Under the pieces are notes generated by a model that did no database searches, was not told the DNA's origin, and was given only the letters and a program-made list of their open reading frames with translations. A stretch of DNA of 64,000 nucleotides from Saccharopolyspora rhizosphaerae. GTDB taxonomy: Bacteria > Actinomycetota > Actinomycetes > Mycobacteriales > Pseudonocardiaceae. Below are positions 52,510 through 60,387 of the stretch, one piece after another (the stretch's first letter is position 1; the number at the start of each line of letters is the position of its first letter). The position numbers and the translations under genes were made by a program. The stretch covers positions 372,001-436,000 of the forward strand of contig NZ_RSAA01000001.1 in NCBI RefSeq assembly GCF_003931915.1. The letters run 5' to 3'.

Positions 52510-53313
52510 TCAGCGGGCTGCGCCCTCGGACTTGGCGAACTCCGCCTTCCACTCGCGGAAGGCCTCTTCGTCACGGCCGCGCCGCCAGTACCCCGAGATC
52601 GACGCCTGCTCCCGCGCGACGCCGCGCTCGCGGAACAGGTACGGCCGGACGCGGCGCATGACCTCGTGGGCCTCGCCGTGCACGAAGGCGTGCACGCGAC
52701 CCGGCAGCCACTCCAGCTCGCGCACCGCCTTCTCCAGCGCGCCGTCCTCGCCGACGTCCGAGCGGTAGATGAAGTCGACCTCGCCGTCCTGCGGCAGCGG
52801 CAGCTCGGGCGCTTCGGCCGGGGAGTCGACGAGCAGCACGACGCGCACCACCGCGTCGGCGGGCATCGCGCGAAGGGCCGCGGAGATCGCCGGCAGCGCA
52901 GCCTCGTCACCGGCCAGCAGGTGCCAGTCGGCCTCCGGGTCGGGCCGGTAGGCACCGCCCGGACCGTTGACGATCAGCCGGTCACCCGGCTCGGCCCGGG
53001 CCGCCCACGGACCGGCCACGCCCTGGTCCCCGTGCATGACGAAGTCGATGGCCATGGTGCCCCGCTCGACGTCCGGGAACAGCGCCGTGAACGTGCGCAC
53101 GGTGGGCATGTCCTCGGCCGGGACGGTGCCGCGCATCGCCTTGACGTCCAGCGGCTCCGGGTAGGTCACGCCCTCCTTGGGGAAGACCAGCTTGACGTAC
53201 CGGTCCGTGTGCACGCTGTCGGCGAAGGCGGACAGGTCGTCGCTGCGGAACCACAGTCGCCGTACCCGCGAAGTCACCATCTCCGCGCTGGTCACGGTCA
53301 GGCAGGTGGCCAT
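52510..53313 (-). CDS. Siderophore-interacting protein (ferric-siderophore reductase)
   Basis: A 267-aa flavoprotein of the ViuB/SIP family that reduces ferric siderophores inside the cell. The FAD site is MPTVRTFTALF (R-x-F-T), and DFVMHGDQGVAGPWAA is the conserved second block. The NAD-domain follows, with HLLAGDEAALPAISAAL and the ending SISGYWRRGRDEEAFREW. The ATG at 53313 follows GAGGAG. An iron box directly upstream indicates expression on iron shortage, matching the binding-protein gene at 23.6 kb. Confidence 0.95.
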   Translation of the reverse strand: MATCLTVTSAEMVTSRVRRLWFRSDDLSAFADSVHTDRYVKLVFPKEGVTYPEPLDVKAMRGTVPAEDMPTVRTFTALFPDVERGTMAIDFVMHGDQGVAGPWAARAEPGDRLIVNGPGGAYRPDPEADWHLLAGDEAALPAISAALRAMPADAVVRVVLLVDSPAEAPELPLPQDGEVDFIYRSDVGEDGALEKAVRELEWLPGRVHAFVHGEAHEVMRRVRPYLFRERGVAREQASISGYWRRGRDEEAFREWKAEFAKSEGAAR

Positions 53314-53339
53314 CGATCTCCTCACACGCGCTCACGAGA

Positions 53340-53358
53340 TTAGGTCAGCCTAACCCAT
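53340..53358 (-). promoter_or_regulatory. Iron box (IdeR/DmdR-type)
   Basis: TTAGGTCAGCCTAACCCAT matches about 15 of 19 positions of the IdeR/DmdR consensus, with TTAGG and CCTAA arms in place. It lies 27 bp upstream of the siderophore-interacting protein gene. The 199 bp from here to the next gene show nothing else. Confidence 0.8.
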
Positions 53359-53557
53359 CCACGCGGCGCTCGGCAGCGCCACTCCGGCCCGCTGGGCCCC
53401 CGGTCGATCGGGTTCCTCGAGAGCCGCTCATCCCCGCTGCTACCAGCTGGCGACCTCGTGGGGAGTCCCGCAGAGTACCGGGATGAACAGGCGCTCCGGA
53501 GCTTCCCGGCATGCGGTTCGCTGATCTCGCACTCGACGACGAAGGGCCAGTGCCGCG

Positions 53558-54590
53558 ATGCGTGCGACGATGATGTACGGAGCGGGCGACGTGCGCGTGG
53601 AGGACGTGCCCGACCCGGTGCTGCAAGAACCGACCGACGCGGTCGTGCGCGTGTTGCGCGCCTGCGTGTGCGGCAGCGACCTGCACCCGTACCACACCAT
53701 GCCGCCCTCGGAGCAGGGAGCGCCGATGGGGCACGAGTTCCTCGGCGTCGTCGAGAACCTCGGCTCCGAAGTGGACGGTGTGAGCAAGGGCGACGTGGTG
53801 ATCGCGCCCTTCATGTTCTCGGACGGCACCTGCGAGTTCTGCCGGGAGGGACTGCACAGCTCCTGCCGGCGCGGTGGGGTGTGGGGAACCGGCGGGGTCG
53901 GAGGCGGTCAAGCCGAGGCGGTTCGCGTCCCGCACCCCCGGCACGTTGGTCACGGTCCCGGCCGAAGTGGACTCCTCCCTGCTGCCGTCGCTGCTGAGCC
54001 TGTCCGACGTCTTCCCGACCGGGTACCACTCCGCCGTCAGCGCCGGCGTCCAGGAGGGCAAGACGGTGACGGTCATCGGTGACGGAGCGGTCGGCCTGTC
54101 CGCGGTGCTGTCCGCCCGACTCCTGGGCGCCGACCTGGTCATCCTCATGGGACGGCACGAGGACCGCACGAACCTCGGCGTGGAGTTCGGGGCCACCGAC
54201 GTCGTTCCCGAGCGCGGCGAGGAAGGGATCGCCAGGGTCCGGGAGCTCACCGGGGGTGACGGCACGCACGCGGTGCTGGAAGCCGTCGGCTACGAGAACG
54301 CCTACGACATGGCGATCGGCGTCGCGCGGCCCGGCGGAGCGATCAGCCGCGTCGGGGTTCCGCAGTACACCGAGGCCAACGTCGGTCTCGACCTGTTCAT
54401 GAACAACGTGACGCTCACCGGCGGCGTCGCCCCCGCCCGCGCCTACATCGAGCGCCTGCTGCCCGACGTCCTGGAAGGACGCGTCGAACCCGGCAAGGTC
54501 TTCGACGACGCGGTGGACGTCGAAGGAGCCCCCAACGCCTACCGCGCCATGTCCGAACGCCGCTCCCTCAAGGTCATGGTCAAGCCCTAG
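53558..54590 (+). pseudogene. Zinc-dependent alcohol dehydrogenase, frameshifted
   Basis: The ATG at 53558 opens a medium-chain dehydrogenase (MMYGAGDVRVEDVPDP) with catalytic motif CVCGSDLHPYHT, GHEFLGVVENLG and CEFCREGLHSSC. Near 53937 a run of five C appears to hold one extra base: the first frame goes astray after AVRVPHP, while the second continues GTLVTVPAEVDSSLLPSLL, then VIGDGAVGLSAVLSA (NAD motif) to a family-typical end at 54590. Deleting one C restores 343 aa. The protein would be of the glutathione-independent formaldehyde/Zn-ADH type. Sequencing error is quite possible. Confidence 0.85.
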
Positions 54591-54978
54591 CAGCGCCAGC
54601 TCTGCACGGCGGCACCACGGCCTGCGGAACCACCGCGACACCACGGACTCCGCGCGCCACCCTGGTCCGTGGCCCGGTGCACGGCGATCCGACGGAGGAC
54701 CCCCGCGACCGCGCTACGCCACACCGCAGCACAAGCCCTGCCGGGATGACCGTGCAGCTCTGCAGAACCCGCGGCGCGCCCCACCCCTCCTGGGCCCCCT
54801 TCGAACTTCGCGAGAACTTCGAGGGGGCTCTTCGGGGGTCGAACTTCTCGCGAAGTTCGAGGGGGAGCTTCCGCCGTCGAACTTCGCGCGGAATCTGGAC
54901 GCTCCGGCCCGGTGCAGGGGGCTCGGGCGGGGTTGCTCCACCCCGGTCAGAGGAGGGTGGGGCGGACGGTGGTCCAGG
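54591..54978. repeat. Convergent gap with third copy of the palindromic element
   Basis: The 388-bp gap between converging genes holds the element: arm 1 GAACTTCGCGAGAACTTCGA (54803-54822), arm 2 TCGAACTTCTCGCGAAGTTC (54839-54858, continuing GA) and the third arm CGAACTTCGCGCGGAATCTG (54878-54897). The spacers differ from those at 19.8 kb but the arms are almost identical. Upstream bases share only short pieces (GCCACACCGCAGCAC, AAGCCCTGCC) with the 19.6-kb units. No gene is seen. Confidence 0.85.
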
Positions 54979-55614
54979 TCAGCGCTGGAGGCGGGGGTGG
55001 GCGCCCACGGTCATCAGGGCGATGTCGACGTAGCGGGCCGCGAGCTCCTCGGGGCTCAGCGGGCCGTCGGGGTGGTACCAGCGGGCGACCGACTGGCACA
55101 TGCCCAGCAGCGCGCGGGAAGTCTCGACCGGGTCGTCGACGAAGAAGGTGCCGTCCTCGCAGCCCATCTCGATGACCTCGGTGAGGACGTTCTCCACCGC
55201 CTTGCGACGAGCGCCGTAGCGGCGGCGGTTGCTGGTCGAGAGGTAGCGCATCTCGCTGTCGATGGCGGCCAGCCGGAACCGGTAGGCCATGTGCAGCACG
55301 ATGGCTTCGATGACGCTGACGAACTGCTCGCGGGGACGCCCGGGAGACTCGTCGGCGGCGGCGCGCACCCGCCAGGCGACCTCGCTGGTGCCCAGCTCCA
55401 GGAGGGCGACGAGCAACCCTTCCTTGTTCTCGTGGTGGTAGTACAGCGCGGGAACCGTCATGCCGACGCGACGCGCGATCTGCCGCACGGTCGCGCCGTG
55501 GAAGCCGCTCTCCCGGAACTCGTCCAAGGCCGCGTCGAGGATCGGCGTGAGTTCCAGCGGTCCGAACTCCCGCCACCCGGCCCCGGTCTCGGGTTCCGCG
55601 TTCGGCTGAGCCAT
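54979..55614 (-). CDS. TetR-family regulator
   Basis: A 211-aa TetR protein. The DNA-binding part is ATVRQIARRVGMTVPALYYH with HHENKEGLLVAL after it; the remaining helices are the ligand domain. Its place beside SDR and thiolase genes, and the related 20-bp palindromes at 56487, 56541 and 48561, make it a candidate acyl-CoA-responsive repressor of those genes. The ATG at 55614 sits after a G-rich leader with a small hairpin (55629-55646). Confidence 0.9.
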   Translation of the reverse strand: MAQPNAEPETGAGWREFGPLELTPILDAALDEFRESGFHGATVRQIARRVGMTVPALYYHHENKEGLLVALLELGTSEVAWRVRAAADESPGRPREQFVSVIEAIVLHMAYRFRLAAIDSEMRYLSTSNRRRYGARRKAVENVLTEVIEMGCEDGTFFVDDPVETSRALLGMCQSVARWYHPDGPLSPEELAARYVDIALMTVGAHPRLQR

Positions 55615-55650
55615 GACGTCTCTCCCTCTCCCCCGCTCGCGGGGGACCTT

Positions 55651-55677
55651 ACCGGCCGGCGCCGGGCGCCGGCCGGT
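55651..55677 (-). terminator. Perfect hairpin between SDR and TetR genes
   Basis: ACCGGCCGGC (55651-55660) and GCCGGCCGGT (55668-55677) pair perfectly around a 7-base loop. It lies 12 bp after the SDR stop and should reduce read-through into the TetR gene. Confidence 0.75.
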
Positions 55678-55688
55678 TCGGGCCTCGC

Positions 55689-56450
55689 TCAGCGGGGCGC
55701 CATCCGGATGGCACCGTCGAGACGGATGGTCTCACCGTTGAGCATCGGGTTCTCGACGATGTGGCGCACCAGCGATCCGTACTCGGTGGGGTCGCCCAGC
55801 CGCGAGGGGTGCGGCACCTGCGCACCGAGCGAGTCGATGGCCTCCTCGGGCAGCGTGGCGAACAGCGGCGTGTGGAACAGGCCCGGCGCGATCGTGGTGA
55901 CCCGGATCTTCAGGTTCGCCAGGTCGCGCGCGATGGGCAGCGTCATGCCGACGATCCCGCCCTTCGACGCCGAGTAGGCGGCCTGCCCGACCTGACCGTC
56001 GAAGGCGGCCACCGACGCGGTGTTGACGATGACCCCGCGCTCCTCGCCGACCGGGTCGACCCGGGACATCCGCTCGGCGGCCAACCGCAGCACGTTGAAG
56101 GTGCCGATGAGGTTGACGTTGATGACCTTGGTGAAGTCGGCCAGCGGGAAGGCGCCCTGCTTGCCGACGGTCTTGGCGGCGTTGCCGATGCCCGCGCAGT
56201 TCACCGCGACCCGCAGTGGTCCCAGCGAGTCCGCCGCGTCGAGCGCCGCGGTGACCTGCTCCTCGTCGGTGACGTCGGCGGCGGCGAACACGACGCCGTC
56301 GCCGAGCTCCTTGGCCACGGTTTCGCCCTGCGAGGACGGCAGGTCTACGATGACGACCTTCGCACCCTGGCCGTGGAGTTCCTTCACCGTCGCCAGCCCC
56401 AGCCCGGAAGCACCACCGGTCACCAGCGCGACAGCATCCTTGATGTCCAC
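55689..56450 (-). CDS. SDR, 3-hydroxyacyl-CoA dehydrogenase-like
   Basis: A 253-aa SDR of the type II 3-hydroxyacyl-CoA dehydrogenase group. The start GTG 56450 gives [19 protein letters not shown] and lies 5 bp after GAGGAG, better than the GTG at 56456. [21 protein letters not shown] holds the Ser and Yxxx[18 protein letters not shown] ends the protein. It is about as long as, and clearly related to, the SDR at 46223. It is divergent from the thiolase gene, giving two steps of beta-oxidation from one control region. Confidence 0.9.
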   Translation of the reverse strand: MDIKDAVALVTGGASGLGLATVKELHGQGAKVVIVDLPSSQGETVAKELGDGVVFAAADVTDEEQVTAALDAADSLGPLRVAVNCAGIGNAAKTVGKQGAFPLADFTKVINVNLIGTFNVLRLAAERMSRVDPVGEERGVIVNTASVAAFDGQVGQAAYSASKGGIVGMTLPIARDLANLKIRVTTIAPGLFHTPLFATLPEEAIDSLGAQVPHPSRLGDPTEYGSLVRHIVENPMLNGETIRLDGAIRMAPR

Positions 56451-56486
56451 TTCCACTCCTCACTTCTCGACCGACTGCCCGCAGTG

Positions 56487-56506
56487 TACTGAGCGAACGC
56501 TAAGTA
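56487..56506. promoter_or_regulatory. TetR-type box A in SDR/thiolase promoter region
   Basis: TACTGAGCGAACGCTAAGTA, a 20-bp palindrome with only two mismatched pairs (outer TACT/AGTA, inner AGCG/CGCT). It is 37 bp upstream of the SDR start. Same design as the box at 48561. Confidence 0.7.
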
Positions 56507-56540
56507 ACCAAGACCCGCGTGCAGGTTGACACTTCCGACT

Positions 56541-56560
56541 CGCTTAGCGATCGTTCAGTA
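56541..56560. promoter_or_regulatory. TetR-type box B in SDR/thiolase promoter region
   Basis: CGCTTAGCGATCGTTCAGTA. Its reverse complement, TACTGAACGATCGCTAAGCG, lines up with box A and the ACGATCGCT core of the ligase box. It is 22 bp upstream of the thiolase start, so each divergent gene has its own box. Confidence 0.7.
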
Positions 56561-56581
56561 GACCATCGAAGGAGGAGCGCC

Positions 56582-57772
56582 ATGGACGCCGTCATCGTCG
56601 ACGCGATGAGAACCCCGGCAGGCAAGGGCAAGCCCGGAGGGCAGCTGTCCGGCATCCACCCCGCTGAACTGCTCACCCGCACGCTGCGCGGCCTCGTCGA
56701 GCGGACCGGCATCGACCCGGGCGAGGTCGACGACGTCATCGGCGGCTGCGTCAGCCAGGCCGGCGAGCAGGCGCTAAACATCACGCGCAACGCCGTGCTG
56801 GGCGCCGGGTTCCCCGAGTCCGTGCCCGCCACGACCATCGACCGGCAGTGCGGTTCCAGCCAGCAGGCCGCGCACTTCGCCGCGCAGGGCGTGCTGTCCG
56901 GGACCTACGACGTGGTGATCGCCTGCGGTGTGGAGTCGATGAGCCGCGTGCCCATGGGCACGGCTCCGATGGGCACCAAGCCCTTCGGGCCGTCGGTCGC
57001 GGAGCGCTACCCGGAAGGTCTTGTCAACCAAGGTGTTTCAGCTGAGCTGATCGCCGCGCGGTGGAAGTTCGGCCGCGACGAGCTCGACGAGTTCTCCGCG
57101 CGCTCGCACGCCCGCGCCGCCCTGACCGCCGCCGGCGGCGCCTTCGACGACGAGGTCCTGCCGATCACCGTCACCGGCGAGGACGGCACCGAGCACACCG
57201 CGAACGCCGACGAGACCGTGCGCGTGTCCACCACCGCCGAAGGGCTCTCGGGGCTGCGCCCCTCGTTCGCCAACGACGCGCTGGCGCAGCGCTTCCCGGA
57301 GATCGACTGGCGCATCACCCCGGGCAACTCCTCGCCGCTGACCGACGGGGCCTCGGCGGTGCTCATCATGAGCGAGGCCAAGGCACGCGCGCTCGGCCTG
57401 CAGCCGAAGGCGCGGTTCCACAGCTTCGCCGTGACCGGCAGCGATCCGCTGCTCATGCTCACCGGCGTCGTCCCGGCCACCCAGAAGCTGCTCGAGCGCT
57501 CGGGGGTCTCGATCGACGACATCGACGCCTACGAGGTCAACGAGGCGTTCGCGCCGGTGCCGCTCCTGTGGCAGCGGGAGTTCGACGCCGACCCGGCGCG
57601 GCTCAACCCGCGCGGTGGCGCGATCGCGCTGGGCCACCCGCTGGGCGCCTCCGGCACCCGGATCCTGACCACGCTGGTCAACCACTTGCAGGCCACCGGC
57701 GGGCGGTACGGGCTGCAGACCATGTGCGAAGGCGGCGGCATGGCCAACGCCACCCTCGTCGAACGGCTCTGA
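56582..57772 (+). CDS. Acetyl-CoA acyltransferase (thiolase)
   Basis: A 396-aa thiolase, catalysing CoA-dependent cleavage of a 3-ketoacyl-CoA. The nucleophile Cys is in IDRQCGSSQQA (about residue 86), NEAFA and GHPLGASG provide the His, and CEGGGMANAT holds the second Cys. The ATG at 56582 follows GGAGGAG. Likely a degradative thiolase of acyl-CoA or steroid side-chain breakdown. A crotonase gene starts 27 bp downstream. Confidence 0.95.
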   Translation: MDAVIVDAMRTPAGKGKPGGQLSGIHPAELLTRTLRGLVERTGIDPGEVDDVIGGCVSQAGEQALNITRNAVLGAGFPESVPATTIDRQCGSSQQAAHFAAQGVLSGTYDVVIACGVESMSRVPMGTAPMGTKPFGPSVAERYPEGLVNQGVSAELIAARWKFGRDELDEFSARSHARAALTAAGGAFDDEVLPITVTGEDGTEHTANADETVRVSTTAEGLSGLRPSFANDALAQRFPEIDWRITPGNSSPLTDGASAVLIMSEAKARALGLQPKARFHSFAVTGSDPLLMLTGVVPATQKLLERSGVSIDDIDAYEVNEAFAPVPLLWQREFDADPARLNPRGGAIALGHPLGASGTRILTTLVNHLQATGGRYGLQTMCEGGGMANATLVERL

Positions 57773-57799
57773 GCCGCCTCGGCTGTCGAAAGGCGACGT

Positions 57800-58585
57800 G
57801 TGTCCACGACTTCCACGTACGACCTGCTGGTCGAACGCGACGGCGCGGTGTTGCGCCTCAGCTGGAACCGCCCCGACGCGTTCAACGCCCTGACCGGCGA
57901 GATGGTGCTCGGCGCCGCCTCGGTGATCGAGGAGGCCGCCGGCGGTCCCGCCGTGCGTGTCATCCTCATCACCGGTCAGGGGCCCGCCTTCAGCGCCGGA
58001 GCGGACCTGGAGGAGGTCTACCCGGAGCAGGCGGTCGGCGAAGCCACGCTCGACGCGGCCAACCGGCTGATCCGCGCCATCCGCGCGGCGCCCCACCGGT
58101 GCTGACCGCGGTGAACGGCCCGGCCGTGGGTTTCGGCGCGTCGATCGCACTGGCCGCCGACCCTCACCCTGGCCGCGTCCTCGGCGTACTTCCTGCTGGC
58201 CTTCGCGCACGTCGGGCTCATGCCCGACGGCGGTTCGACGGCGCTCGTGCCCGCCTCGGTCGGGCGAGCACGGGCCATGCGGATGGCCGTGCTCGGCGAA
58301 CGCGTCGACGCCGCAACGGCCTTCGACTGGGGACTGGTCACCAAGGCGACGAGCGATGAGGACTTCTCCGCGGAGGTTGCCAAGCTCATCGCCAAGTTGG
58401 AGGCCGGTCCCGCGGCCGCCTACCCGCGGATCACACGCGCCCTCGACGCGACGTCGCTGTCCACGCTGGACACAGCGCTGGAGACCGAGCGGGAAGGCCA
58501 GCTCGCCCTCTTCGAGTCGCACGACTTCGCCGAGGGGGCCTCGGCCTTCCGCGAGAAGCGCACACCGCAGTTCCAAGGCCGCTGA
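57800..58585 (+). pseudogene. Enoyl-CoA hydratase/isomerase, two frameshifts
   Basis: The GTG at 57800 opens a crotonase (LSWNRPDAFNALTGEM, GQGPAFSAGADLEEV with the oxyanion loop). The frame fails at about 58100 after RAAPHRC; the next frame has PVLTAVNGPAVGFGASIALA, the second oxyanion loop, then fails at about 58160; the third has LTLAASSAYFLLAFAHVGLM to the end FREKRTPQFQGR. One missing C and one extra C restore 261 aa. Two opposite single-base changes within 70 bp are suggestive of poor base calling in C runs. Confidence 0.85.
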
Positions 58586-58629
58586 CGGTCCGTGCTCGCG
58601 TCACGCCCCGTGGCGCGGGCACGGGCAGC

Positions 58630-59289
58630 TCACCGCACCTCGCCGAGGGCTTGGGTTTCCCGGTCGAGCGCGGCGGCCAGGTCGGTGTTGGTCAGCAGGA
58701 GGGCGACCAGGAAGCTGGCCAAGTGCTCCCGCGTCACCGGGAGATCACCCCTGATCCACATGGTGAACACCTCGAAGGCGCCGCCGACCAGCGTGAGCCC
58801 CAGCAGTTCGGCGTCCTGGGCGGGTGGCGCCTGGTCGCCGAGCAGTTCCCGGGTTTGATCGGCCGCGATGGTGGCGAGCATCCGGATGGTCGCCGAGCGT
58901 CGCTCGCGGAGCACCTCGGTCGCCTGGGACTCGACGAGCAGCCTGCCGCGTCGCGGATCTTCCTCCAGGAAAGCGATCCCGGCCTCGACGACCGCGCGGA
59001 CGCGCAGCCGGACGTCCTGCGACGTGCCCTCCAGCGCCTCGACCACGACGCGCGTGCACTCCGCGGTGACCTCGTCGAGGACGGCGAGCAGGAGTTCGTC
59101 GCGGTCGCGGAAGTTCTCGTGGAAGTAGCGGTCGTTGAGCTTGGCCTTGGCGCACACACCGCGCACCGTGACCCGCTCCCAGCCGCCCGAGGTGAGCGCA
59201 TCGAGAGCGGCGTCGAGCAGTGCTGCGCGGCGCTGCGCCCGGCGTTGTTCCGGGGATTCGCCGCGGTAGTAGCGGGCCGAGGTCGTCAC
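58630..59289 (-). CDS. TetR-family regulator divergent from MpaB-type oxygenase
   Basis: A 219-aa TetR protein with N-terminal RVTVRGVCAKAKLNDRYFHE (recognition helix) followed by RDRDELLLAVLDEV. The C-terminal part includes LGLTLVGGAFEVFTMWIRGD, similar to AcrR-like ligand domains. It is divergent from the oxygenase gene, with twin TCTGGTG/CACCAGA operators between, so it most likely represses both. Confidence 0.9.
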   Translation of the reverse strand: MTTSARYYRGESPEQRRAQRRAALLDAALDALTSGGWERVTVRGVCAKAKLNDRYFHENFRDRDELLLAVLDEVTAECTRVVVEALEGTSQDVRLRVRAVVEAGIAFLEEDPRRGRLLVESQATEVLRERRSATIRMLATIAADQTRELLGDQAPPAQDAELLGLTLVGGAFEVFTMWIRGDLPVTREHLASFLVALLLTNTDLAAALDRETQALGEVR

Positions 59290-59323
59290 CCCGCGATCCT
59301 CTCACCCTTGACCTCGAACGCAA

Positions 59324-59345
59324 TCTGGTGGACAGTCGCACCAGA
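59324..59345. promoter_or_regulatory. TetR operator 1 (oxygenase promoter)
   Basis: Arms TCTGGTG (59324-59330) and CACCAGA (59339-59345), a perfect 7-bp inverted repeat around an 8-base centre. Starts 25 bp before the second copy. Confidence 0.8.
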
Positions 59346-59348
59346 TTT

Positions 59349-59370
59349 TGTGGTGACAGCGTCCACCAGA
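59349..59370. promoter_or_regulatory. TetR operator 2 (oxygenase promoter)
   Basis: Arms TGTGGTG (59349-59355) and CACCAGA (59364-59370), six of seven pairs matching. It is 22 bp upstream of the oxygenase start and could block its transcription directly. An overall arm pair ATCTGGTGGAC/GTCCACCAGAT spans both sites. Confidence 0.75.
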
Positions 59371-59392
59371 TCGGCTGCGAGGAGCACGTCCC

Positions 59393-60316
59393 ATGAGCCA
59401 GACCGCCGACGGCCCGCCACTCGTCGACCAGCGACCCGTCGAACCGACCCCACGACGCCGGCCGTTCGGCCCCGGCTCCTACCTCTGGGACCACGCCGGT
59501 CTGATCACCTTCTCGCTGACCACCGGGGCGGGTTTCGCTCTGCAGCTCATGCACCCCTCGGTGGGAGCGGTGGTCGACGAGCACTCGGTGTTCCGCACCG
59601 ACGCGATCGGCCGGGCCTCGCGCAGCATCGCCTCGGTGCAGACCTGGGTCTACGGCGGCGAGGAGGCGCTGGCCGAGGGCGACCGGCTGCGCGCCATGCA
59701 CGCTCCGCTGAAGTCCACCGACGCCGCCGGCGTCACCCACCACGCGCTGGCCTCCGGGCCCTGGGCGTGGATCACCCTGACCGCGCCGTACGCGTTCACC
59801 ACCGGAGCTCGCTACTTCTCCCGGCGCCCGCTCGCAGCGGTCGAGCGCGAGTCGGTCTACGGCGAGCTGAAGCAGCTGATGCGCAACCTGCACGTGGTCG
59901 AGAAGGAGATCCCGCCGACCTACGACGACTACCTGGCCCGCTTCGACGAGATCGTGAAGTCCCCGCTCGTCGCGCACCCCACCGTCCACGACTTCCTCAG
60001 GGCCTCGCGCACGATCCCGCCGCCGCTGACGGTGCCGCGGGTGCTGCGCCCGCTGTGGCGCGCCGCCGCGCACCTCCCGGGCCGCCTGCAGCACTTCGTG
60101 ACCGTCGGGACCCTGCCCGAGGCGGCCCGCGCCAAGCTCGGCCTAAACTGGACCCGCTCCGACGAGCGCAAGCTGCGCCTGCTCGGCCGCGTCATCGCCG
60201 CGGTCGTCCCGTTGCTGCCGGAACGGCTGCGCTACTTCCCCATCGCCTACCGGGCCCGGCGGGCCCACCGCGCCGAGGAAGCCTTTCGCCGCTCCCTCGC
60301 CGAGCGTCCGCTCTGA
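59393..60316 (+). CDS. Oxygenase MpaB family protein (DUF2236)
   Basis: A 307-aa protein of the heme-dependent DUF2236 group that includes rubber oxygenase Lcp and the fungal mycophenolate enzyme MpaB. GAGFALQLMHPSVGAVVDEH holds the conserved His near the start; VYGGEEALAEGDRLRAMH and ASGPWAWITLTAPYAF follow, then YGELKQLMRNLHV. Actinomycete members are often adjacent to TetR genes, as here. Substrate unknown; a lipid or terpenoid is plausible given the acyl-CoA dehydrogenase next to it, 71 bp downstream on the same strand. Confidence 0.9.
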   Translation: MSQTADGPPLVDQRPVEPTPRRRPFGPGSYLWDHAGLITFSLTTGAGFALQLMHPSVGAVVDEHSVFRTDAIGRASRSIASVQTWVYGGEEALAEGDRLRAMHAPLKSTDAAGVTHHALASGPWAWITLTAPYAFTTGARYFSRRPLAAVERESVYGELKQLMRNLHVVEKEIPPTYDDYLARFDEIVKSPLVAHPTVHDFLRASRTIPPPLTVPRVLRPLWRAAAHLPGRLQHFVTVGTLPEAARAKLGLNWTRSDERKLRLLGRVIAAVVPLLPERLRYFPIAYRARRAHRAEEAFRRSLAERPL

Positions 60317-60387
60317 GCAAGGGAATTCGCGGCGACGACCTTCGTTCGCGGGTATCGCCGACAGGTTCGCCAACCTACGCTCGAGTC

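Noticed and set aside
58651..60387. Long in-frame extension before the double acyl-CoA dehydrogenase (total 1297 codons)
   Set aside because: It runs through a TetR gene on the other strand and the oxygenase gene in another frame; only the part from 60388 is family sequence.
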